Below are positions 43,979-48,913 of a stretch of DNA of 48,913 nt, one piece after another (within the stretch, counting starts at the first letter, position 1; the number at the start of each line of letters is the position of its first letter). The DNA comes from Pseudomonadota bacterium (GTDB lineage Bacteria > Pseudomonadota > Gammaproteobacteria > Steroidobacterales > Steroidobacteraceae). The position numbers were made by a program, and so were the translations under genes. The stretch lies in assembly GCA_023391815.1 (NCBI GenBank), contig JAEWAF010000083.1, positions 1-48,913 of the forward strand, read 5' to 3'. Below the pieces are notes generated by a model, which made no database searches, had not been told where the DNA came from, and was given only the letters and a program-made list of their open reading frames with translations.

Positions 43979-44131
43979 ATGAAGAACGAAGTTCGTATCG
44001 AAGATCTGGATCAGGCCGTGGGCGTCGAGCTGAGCGCCGAAGAGCTGCAGGCCGTGACCGGCGGCATGATCATGGAGATCACCGGCTTCAGCGGCAAGAA
44101 GAAGCAGGACGACGAGTGGATCATTTATTGA
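43979..44131 (+). CDS. Candidate graspetide precursor peptide with double-glycine leader
   Basis: This is a 50-residue peptide with ribosome site AGGTGA seven bases before ATG 43979. The leader (1-29) ends in the classic motif ELSAEELQAVTGG, so the C39 exporter should cut after G29. The core (30-50) begins MIM and contains EITGFSGKKKQDDEW, then ends IIY. It has possible donors T35, S38, K40, K41 and K42 and acceptors E33, D44, D45 and E46, as needed for side-chain ester or amide links made by ATP-grasp ligases. There is no Cys, which rules out thioether or disulfide types, and no Pro anywhere. It sits between the exporter and the ligase genes. I know no described peptide with this core. Confidence is high that it is a real gene and moderate for the class. 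Confidence 0.85.
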   Translation: MKNEVRIEDLDQAVGVELSAEELQAVTGGMIMEITGFSGKKKQDDEWIIY

Positions 44132-44155
44132 TCCATTACTGATCGGTCTCTGACC

Positions 44156-44190
44156 GGGGCGCTCTCCGCCGCTGCGGCGGGGAGCGCTCC
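44156..44190 (+). terminator. Strong intercistronic hairpin after the precursor gene
   Basis: GGGGCGCTCTCCGCC (44156-44170) and GGCGGGGAGCGCTCC (44176-44190) pair over 15 positions, two of them G-U, around a GCTGC loop. A smaller stem CGGTC/GACCG lies just before it. No run of T follows, so it is probably a partial terminator or an RNA-stabilising hairpin that makes precursor message more abundant than ligase message. Confidence 0.7.
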
Positions 44191-44212
44191 GTCGAAGCAC
44201 CCGGAACACATC

Positions 44213-45220
44213 ATGATCCTCATCGTATCCGCGGCCACCGATCAGGCCGCATCGGCAGTCGAGCGGCGTCTGCGTGCACGTGGCGTCGACGTCATGCGCT
44301 TCGATACCGGTCGCTTTCCGTCCGAAGCGCGGATCACAGTGTCTTATCGGGACGGCGTACCTCGCCACACGATCCGGCTCGACGGACAAGTGGTGCGCTT
44401 CGATGAAGTCACCTCCGTGTGGTTCCGCCGGCCGAGTCAGTGCAAAGCGCATCCGTCCATCACGGATGAAGAAGTCCGCGCCGTCGTCGAGCAGGACTGC
44501 GCTGAGTTCCTGAATGCGCTGTGGGATGGCATGGAATGTTTGATGTTGCCCGGCAGCCCGTCGGTCATGAAGAGCGCGCAACGCAAGCCGGCACACATGG
44601 CGCGAGCAAAAGCGCTCGGCTTCGACATCGCGCCGACGCTGTTTACCAACGATCCGCAGGAGTTTCTGGATCTGTATCGGGACCAAGAGGGTCGTCTCAT
44701 TCACAAGATCAGCGCGAGCCTGGCGCTCAAGCAGCGCATGGGCACGGAGTTCGCGCGGCTGACGTGCGGCGTCACGCGTCGCGACGTCATGCATGCTCAA
44801 TCGGTGAGCCTCGCGCCGATTGTCTTTCAGGCCTACGTGCCCAAGCGCGTGGAACTGCGGGTCACCGTCGTGGGCGATCGCGTGTTCGCCGCGGAAATTC
44901 ATTCACAGCAGTCCAATCGCTCGCATTTCGATTGGCGCCGCTACGATCTTGGCGCCACGCCGTATCACAGACACGAGCTGCCCGAGGACGTCGCGGAGCG
45001 TTGTGTGAAGCTGGTGGCGCAATGTGGTCTGAGCTACGGCACCATCGATCTGATTCTCACGCCGGAGGATCGTTACGTGTTTCTGGAGCTCAATTCGGCG
45101 GGCGAATATTCCTGGATCGAGCAGGTCACCGGGCTGCCGATCAGCGAAGCCATCGCCGATTTCCTGATGGCCCCGATGCGGGCCGAACAGTTGCCCGCCG
45201 CGGAGCTTGCGCATGCTTGA
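44213..45220 (+). CDS. MvdD/TgnB-like ATP-grasp peptide ligase (graspetide synthetase)
   Basis: The protein has 335 residues. The N-terminal pre-ATP-grasp domain has VERRLRARGVDVMRFDTGRFP (read to FDTGRF) and the conserved SVWFRRP (68-74) that marks the MvdD/TgnB group. The ATP-grasp core has IHKISASLA, IVFQAYVPKRVELRVTVVGD and the metal-binding end YVFLELNSAGEYSWIE (288-303), close to the FLEINPNGQ-WIE pattern of microviridin ligases. These enzymes activate Asp or Glu side chains of a peptide with ATP and join them to Ser, Thr or Lys side chains. Only one ligase is present, so esters alone or a mixed set from one enzyme is expected. The precursor lies 81 bases upstream, and the stop overlaps the next gene by eight bases. 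Confidence 0.9.
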   Translation: MILIVSAATDQAASAVERRLRARGVDVMRFDTGRFPSEARITVSYRDGVPRHTIRLDGQVVRFDEVTSVWFRRPSQCKAHPSITDEEVRAVVEQDCAEFLNALWDGMECLMLPGSPSVMKSAQRKPAHMARAKALGFDIAPTLFTNDPQEFLDLYRDQEGRLIHKISASLALKQRMGTEFARLTCGVTRRDVMHAQSVSLAPIVFQAYVPKRVELRVTVVGDRVFAAEIHSQQSNRSHFDWRRYDLGATPYHRHELPEDVAERCVKLVAQCGLSYGTIDLILTPEDRYVFLELNSAGEYSWIEQVTGLPISEAIADFLMAPMRAEQLPAAELAHA

Positions 45221-46271
45221 GTCACATCAGCGGGTACTGACCGACGTCCTGTCGTGTCTGGAAACGATCTCAAAGGGCGGCATGGCGCCGTCGCAAGCGC
45301 ATGGGTGCATGAACGCGTTGCGCTCACGTCATCCCGCGACCTCGATCGAGCTGGTTTGGGACGAGCAGGCGTTCGATGGGTCGCGTCACTACGACGCGTT
45401 GATCCGGCCGGAAGGGTTCGCGGGCACCGTCTCGCTCAGCGTGTGTCACGACGACGCGTTGCCTTGGCCGCTGCGAGGCTTGCAGCCCTGGCGCGATTCG
45501 GAACTGCTGCGCGTGAACGGCACGGTCATGCCGGTCGAGAACGCGATACGGCATCTCGATTTGCTCTGGCAGCGAAGGCCGCTGATGCAGCGGTTGATCG
45601 ACAGCTGCCTCATCGAGGCGGAGCTCGATCGGCGCCAGATCGAGCTCACCGATGCCGAAGTGCAATCGTCGGTGAACGACATTCGTCGGCGTCGCGGGTT
45701 GTTGACCGCCGCCGACACGCATGCCTGGCTCGCTGAAAGCGGCATGAGCATGCAGGGCTTGACGGACCTGGCCGGTCGGCTGGCGCGAGCCGCCAAGCTT
45801 CGCGAGCTCATCGTGGGCGAGCAGGTCGAAGAGTATCTCGAAGCTCATCGCGATCTCTTCGATACGATCAAAACGCGAGTTCTGCAACTGCCGGATGCTC
45901 GAGTGGCTCGGCGAATCGCGGATGCTGTAAGAGATGGCTCGCAGTCGTTTTTGCACGCGGCGGAAGATGCAGTCTTCGGCGACAGCAGTGGCCGTACCCA
46001 GTTCTTCTATCGCAAAGAGCCGCGCCATCGTCTGGCCGCACGAATGAGCGAGCAAGCGCCATTCCACGCCGGCGAGTTGCTCGGGCCGCTGGAAGAAGGC
46101 GACGAATGGCTATTGATCGATGTTGTTTCCATCGAACCTGCCGGGCGCCATCCTCAGCTGCGAAGCGCCGTCATCGCGCGGCTGTTCGATGACTGGTTGC
46201 GTGAGCAGCGGCGGAAAGCACGCATCGAATGGTTCTGGGGGCCCAATCATGCCACGCAGGCTGCGCGATAG
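45213..46271 (+). CDS. PpiC-related putative peptide-maturation protein
   Basis: The protein has 352 residues from ATG 45213, behind GGAG and overlapping the ligase stop by eight bases, so the two are translationally coupled. The layout resembles SurA/parvulin proteins: helical segments about 120-215 (LIDSCLIEAELDRRQIELTDAEVQ), then a parvulin-like segment about 225-330 (LPDARVARRIADAVRDGSQSFLHAAEDAVFG, FHAGELLGPLEEGDEWLLIDVVSIEP). It fits a PpiC-related family annotated as a putative peptide maturation system protein, found beside MvdD-type ligases. It has no signal peptide, so it acts in the cytoplasm. Residues 1-115 are not recognised and may bind the leader. The precursor has no proline, so a holding or presenting role is more likely than prolyl isomerisation. 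Confidence 0.75.
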   Translation: MLESHQRVLTDVLSCLETISKGGMAPSQAHGCMNALRSRHPATSIELVWDEQAFDGSRHYDALIRPEGFAGTVSLSVCHDDALPWPLRGLQPWRDSELLRVNGTVMPVENAIRHLDLLWQRRPLMQRLIDSCLIEAELDRRQIELTDAEVQSSVNDIRRRRGLLTAADTHAWLAESGMSMQGLTDLAGRLARAAKLRELIVGEQVEEYLEAHRDLFDTIKTRVLQLPDARVARRIADAVRDGSQSFLHAAEDAVFGDSSGRTQFFYRKEPRHRLAARMSEQAPFHAGELLGPLEEGDEWLLIDVVSIEPAGRHPQLRSAVIARLFDDWLREQRRKARIEWFWGPNHATQAAR

Positions 46272-46656
46272 GCGCGCTCGTCCTGCGCAGCCGCCCGACG
46301 GGCCGGTGACACCGCCGACCGTCGATTGGCAGGAGCGGGCGCAGTTCTTTTCGCTCGCGGCGACAGCCATGCGACGCTTTCGAGTGGCGCGAGCGAAAGA
46401 AAGACGCGCGATTCGACGCGCCGATGCGCCCATCAAGACGGCAGCCAGCCAAAACATGGAAGCGCTCGAAGAGCTTCTGTCGCGCCTGGAATCCCTCGAT
46501 CCACGCCAGGCGCGTATCGTGGAGATGCACTGTTTCGACGGCTTCACCATCGAGCAGACCGCGCAGGCGCTCGGAATTTCCGACGAAACGGCGGAGCGCG
46601 AGTGGACGCATGCGCGCGCATGGCTGCGCCTCGAACTCTCGCAACGGACGTCCTGA
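46249..46656 (+). CDS. N-terminally truncated ECF sigma factor
   Basis: The protein has 135 residues from ATG 46249, inside the end of the previous gene (23-base overlap). From VDWQERAQFFSLAATAMRR onward it matches the second half of ECF sigma factors of the larger TIGR02999-like kind, and region 4 is intact (LSRLESLDPRQARIVEMHCF, then GFTIEQTAQALGISDETAEREWTHARAWLRLEL). The first 50-60 residues of region 2, needed for core binding and -10 melting, are absent and replaced by an RPAQPPDG-type stretch. It could be a decayed gene or a shortened DNA-binding protein that competes for promoters. Overlap with the maturation gene suggests co-transcription with the peptide cassette. Confidence 0.7.
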   Translation: MPRRLRDRRARPAQPPDGPVTPPTVDWQERAQFFSLAATAMRRFRVARAKERRAIRRADAPIKTAASQNMEALEELLSRLESLDPRQARIVEMHCFDGFTIEQTAQALGISDETAEREWTHARAWLRLELSQRTS

Positions 46657-46702
46657 TATCCGCCCGCGTGCAACTCGATAATCGCGGTCTGAAGATCGGT
46701 CC

Positions 46703-46839
46703 AAAATCTTCGACGTGCACGTGCATAGGGACTCGATGCGTTGAAGCGAATGGGCCCGACCGAAGAGGAGCTTCGGAAAGTTTCCCGGGACAACGCCGAG
46801 CGGCTGCTTTTAAAGGAGCACGCCAAACCGGTACGATAG
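46703..46839 (+). pseudogene. Relic of an amidohydrolase gene (both ends, middle deleted)
   Basis: In one frame 46703-46738 reads KIFDVHVHRDSM, which has the HxH metal motif at the start of amidohydrolases of the decarboxylase group. In the next frame 46729-46839 reads GLDALKRMGPTEEELRKVSR, continues with DNAERLL and stops at TAG. That is the typical last helix of the same family. The two parts are joined with a frame change and with about 250-300 residues missing. It lies in the 189-base gap before the AraC-type gene. Confidence 0.55.
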
Positions 46840-46845
46840 CTGCCC

Positions 46846-47289
46846 ATGATCGTCCTGGCAGTTCCGGGCAGAACTTCCACGGTGCGCCGTCTGGCCCGCG
46901 CACGGGAGCTGCTCCATAGCGACTTGCATGAGAGGCTGACGGTGGAACAGGTGGCCCGCGAGGCCGCCTGGTCGCCCGGCCAGTTCAATCGCACCTTCAA
47001 GGCCGTCTTCGGCCAGACCCCGCAGCAGGCGCGGATCGCCGCCCGACTGGAACTCGCGAAGCGTCTGCTCATTACCGATTCCATGGACGTGACCGATATC
47101 TGTGCCGCGGCGGGCTTCGCCAGCCTCGGCACGTTCAGTTACGTCTTCTCGCAACGAATTGGCGTTTCGCCGTCCGCGTTTCGGCGGCAGGCGCGTGCGT
47201 TGATACAAGTCCCCGGACTGTTACCGCCCAAACTCTATCCGGGATGTCTCACGCTGATGAGGTTCTGGCCGTCGAACCGCGGTATTTGA
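46846..47289 (+). CDS. AraC-type regulator consisting of little more than the DNA-binding domain
   Basis: The protein has 147 residues. Residues 12-112 form the two helix-turn-helix units of the AraC family: LTVEQVAREAAWSPGQFNRTFKAVFGQTP for the first and VTDICAAAGFASLGTFSYVF, then GVSPSAFRR, for the second. There is no effector or sensor domain, and the last 35 residues are not recognised. Stand-alone members of this kind often sit beside a VOC protein, as here, with the VOC start 66 bases downstream. ATG 46846 has no ribosome site, and a TACGAT about nine bases upstream could be a -10 box, so a leaderless message is possible. Confidence 0.85.
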   Translation: MIVLAVPGRTSTVRRLARARELLHSDLHERLTVEQVAREAAWSPGQFNRTFKAVFGQTPQQARIAARLELAKRLLITDSMDVTDICAAAGFASLGTFSYVFSQRIGVSPSAFRRQARALIQVPGLLPPKLYPGCLTLMRFWPSNRGI

Positions 47290-47355
47290 GAAGCGGAACG
47301 TTCGTGGCTTCGGGCAAGCTGCGAGGTTCCATTCAACACTTGTCGAGGCGAGACC

Positions 47356-47754
47356 GTGGCTTTGAAGATCAAACTGGTCAGCATCCTGGTCGAGAACCAG
47401 GACCATGCGTTCAAGTTCTACACCGAAACCGTCGGGTTCAAGGCGAGTAAGGACATCGACGTGGGCAACGGCTTCCGCTGGCTCACGGTAGTGGCGCCGG
47501 ACGGGCACCCCGACGTGGAGCTGGTGCTGGAGCCGAACGCGAATCCGGTCGGCAAGGCCTATCAGAGCGGGTTGTTCGAGCAGAGCATTCCGGCGACCGC
47601 GTTCGAGGTGGACGATATCCAGGCCGAGCATCGTCGCCTCGAGGATCGCGGTGTCGTATTCACCATGCCGCCGACCGACATGGGATCGGTCACCATCGCC
47701 GTGTTCGCCGATACCTGCGGCAATCTGATTCAGATCTATCAAGTACCGAAGTGA
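47356..47754 (+). CDS. VOC-family protein downstream of the AraC-type regulator
   Basis: The protein has 132 residues from GTG 47356, behind GAGGCGAG. It opens with LKIKLVSILVENQDHAFKFYTETVGF, the first VOC module, and the second module has ATAFEVDDIQAEHRRLEDRGVVF and ends DTCGNLIQIYQVPK. The terminal Glu ligand of typical glyoxalases is replaced by Gln (LIQIYQ). Proteins of this length that follow a small AraC gene are usually annotated as glyoxalase or bleomycin-resistance superfamily, and their substrates are unknown. It overlaps the K+ channel gene by four bases (GTGA), so the two are probably translated together. Confidence 0.85.
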   Translation: MALKIKLVSILVENQDHAFKFYTETVGFKASKDIDVGNGFRWLTVVAPDGHPDVELVLEPNANPVGKAYQSGLFEQSIPATAFEVDDIQAEHRRLEDRGVVFTMPPTDMGSVTIAVFADTCGNLIQIYQVPK

Positions 47755-48845
47755 ACCGGGCACCGGCAGGCGACTCACGCAGCCCCGCCGCCCCGGCGGG
47801 CGCCACGCTGGACCGTCGTTTGCAGATTCCGGGTCGCCGCCTGTTCGTCGGCGGCGAGCACAGCGTGCGCAAGACGCTGATGCTGCGCTTGAGCCTGGTG
47901 CTGATCATGTTTTCGCTCGTGATCGCCGTCTTCTGGTTCGATCGCGACGGTCTGCGCGACAACCAGGACGGCTCGATCTCATTCAGCGACGTCGTCTACT
48001 TCACCATGGTCAGCGTGACGACGGTCGGCTACGGCGACATCGTGCCGGTGACGCGACAGGCGCGGCTGGTCGATGCGTTGCTGGTGACCCCGATTCGTCT
48101 GTTCATCTGGTTGATCTTCCTGGGCACGGCGTATCAGCTGGTATTACAGCGTCTGATCGAGGATTTTCGTATGCGACGACTGCAGGCGCGGCTACAGGGT
48201 CATGTGGTGGTGTGTGGCTTCGGGCACGCGGGTCGATGCGCGGCCGCCGAGTTGGTCGCCCGCGGCATGGACAAACAGCACATATTGATCGTGGATATCG
48301 ATCAGGGGCGAATCGCCGATGCGGCGGAGCTGGGATACATCGGCATCCTCGGCGATGCCAGTCGCGAGCAAACATTGAGCGAGACCATGCTCGAGCATGC
48401 GAAAGCCCTGCTGGTCTGCACGGATCGCGACGACACCAACGTGCTCATCACCCTGACCGCACGGAATCTGGCGCCGAAGGTGCGAATCGTTTCGCGGGTC
48501 GAGGAAGGCGAGAACGACAAGCTGCTGCGTCAGAGCGGCGCCAGCGCAACGGTCCTGCCATCGCGGGTCGGCGGGATTCTGATGGCGGATTCGATCGAGT
48601 CCTCGCATCTGGCGACTTACGTGATGGATCTGATCAGCGCCGGCGGCCAGGTGACTTTGATCGAGCGCGCGCCGCACCCCGAAGAAATCGGCCGCCGTCC
48701 ATTCGAGAGTCGGGCATTGATCGTGCGCGTTGTACGTGACCGGCAAAGCCACGGCTTTTGGGAAAGCGACCTGCTCATTCAACCCGAGGACAAGCTCATC
48801 GTGATTGGCGCGCCCGGCGCGGCTGCCGACAAAAGACAATCGTAG
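47751..48845 (+). CDS. Two-helix K+ channel with cytoplasmic TrkA-N/RCK domain
   Basis: The protein has 364 residues from GTG 47751. Helix 1 (about 46-65, LSLVLIMFSLVIAVFWF), a pore loop with the selectivity filter TVGYGD (near 89-94) and helix 2 (about 108-126, IRLFIWLIFLGTAYQLVL) make a KcsA/MthK-like pore. The RCK domain starts HVVVCGFGHAGRCAAAELV (nucleotide loop GxGxxG) and has ILGDASREQTL and ALLVCTDRDDTNV. A C-terminal RCK part (about 285-355) closes it. It is a ligand-gated potassium channel, as in MthK or GsuK relatives. It is joined to the VOC gene by a four-base overlap, a pairing for which I see no functional explanation. Confidence 0.92.
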   Translation: MNRAPAGDSRSPAAPAGATLDRRLQIPGRRLFVGGEHSVRKTLMLRLSLVLIMFSLVIAVFWFDRDGLRDNQDGSISFSDVVYFTMVSVTTVGYGDIVPVTRQARLVDALLVTPIRLFIWLIFLGTAYQLVLQRLIEDFRMRRLQARLQGHVVVCGFGHAGRCAAAELVARGMDKQHILIVDIDQGRIADAAELGYIGILGDASREQTLSETMLEHAKALLVCTDRDDTNVLITLTARNLAPKVRIVSRVEEGENDKLLRQSGASATVLPSRVGGILMADSIESSHLATYVMDLISAGGQVTLIERAPHPEEIGRRPFESRALIVRVVRDRQSHGFWESDLLIQPEDKLIVIGAPGAAADKRQS

Positions 48846-48913
48846 CAGCGCGGCTTGCATTCGCGGGCCGACGCGCATCTACTCGGCGGCACGAGACCGC
48901 GCCGGTTGCAACC

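Noticed and set aside
43979..44131. Lanthipeptide, sactipeptide or lasso peptide precursor
   Set aside because: The peptide has no cysteine, and no lanthionine synthetase, radical SAM enzyme or lasso cyclase gene is nearby. An ATP-grasp ligase is.

Overview
This window looks like chromosomal DNA of a GC-rich, Gram-negative proteobacterium. The evidence is outer-membrane porin and TonB-dependent receptors, a FecI/FecR-type surface-signalling pair, Tat signals, an Lrp/AsnC regulator, and a red-type form I RuBisCO operon. The mix of large TonB receptors, glycan enzymes and autotrophy genes would fit a gammaproteobacterium of the Steroidobacter/Xanthomonadales kind, but that placement is inference. 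I see no rRNA, tRNA, CRISPR array, insertion sequence or prophage. Almost all of the DNA is coding, and no gene-free stretch exceeds about 300 bases.

Bases 1-5800 hold a cut-off outer-membrane porin (minus), an exported pentapeptide-repeat protein and an exported M28 metallopeptidase (plus), and an MHYT-domain hybrid histidine kinase (minus). Bases 5900-21600 form a mostly minus-strand glycan-use region. In transcription order it holds an exported GH27 alpha-galactosidase, an ECF sigma factor, a FecR-type anti-sigma factor, a TonB receptor with an STN signalling domain, a DUF3750 lipoprotein-like protein, a two-domain DUF1080 protein (3-keto-glycoside hydrolase family), three exported Gfo/Idh/MocA oxidoreductases and a large exported cytochrome c protein of the PVC type. 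One VOC gene runs the other way. Together these suggest regulated uptake of a galactose-containing glycan and oxidation-dependent cleavage of it outside the cytoplasm.

Bases 21700-30510 are a Calvin-Benson operon: divergent cbbR, then cbbL, cbbS, cbbX, cbbF, cbbP, cbbZ and cbbT, with 4-base overlaps at two junctions. An inverted repeat typical of LysR sites lies between cbbR and cbbL.

Bases 30500-40420 hold a second TonB receptor (minus), an Lrp/AsnC regulator, a DgcN-like DUF1611 protein, an APC permease, a serine hydrolase of the beta-lactamase/D-aminopeptidase fold and a penicillin-acylase-type Ntn hydrolase. A 61-base composite element with the same internal spacing occurs in front of both the receptor and dgcN, on opposite strands, and marks a probable regulon of the AsnC protein. 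Six tandem 36/37-base units sit at the 5' end of the acylase gene.

Bases 40500-46660 are the most interesting part. They look like a ribosomal-peptide (graspetide) cassette: an HlyD-type adaptor, a C39-peptidase ABC exporter, a 50-residue precursor with a double-glycine leader (43979-44131), a strong intercistronic hairpin, one MvdD/TgnB-like ATP-grasp ligase, a PpiC-related maturation protein and an N-terminally truncated ECF sigma factor. The remainder holds an amidohydrolase relic, an AraC-type regulator, a VOC protein and a K+ channel with a TrkA-type domain.
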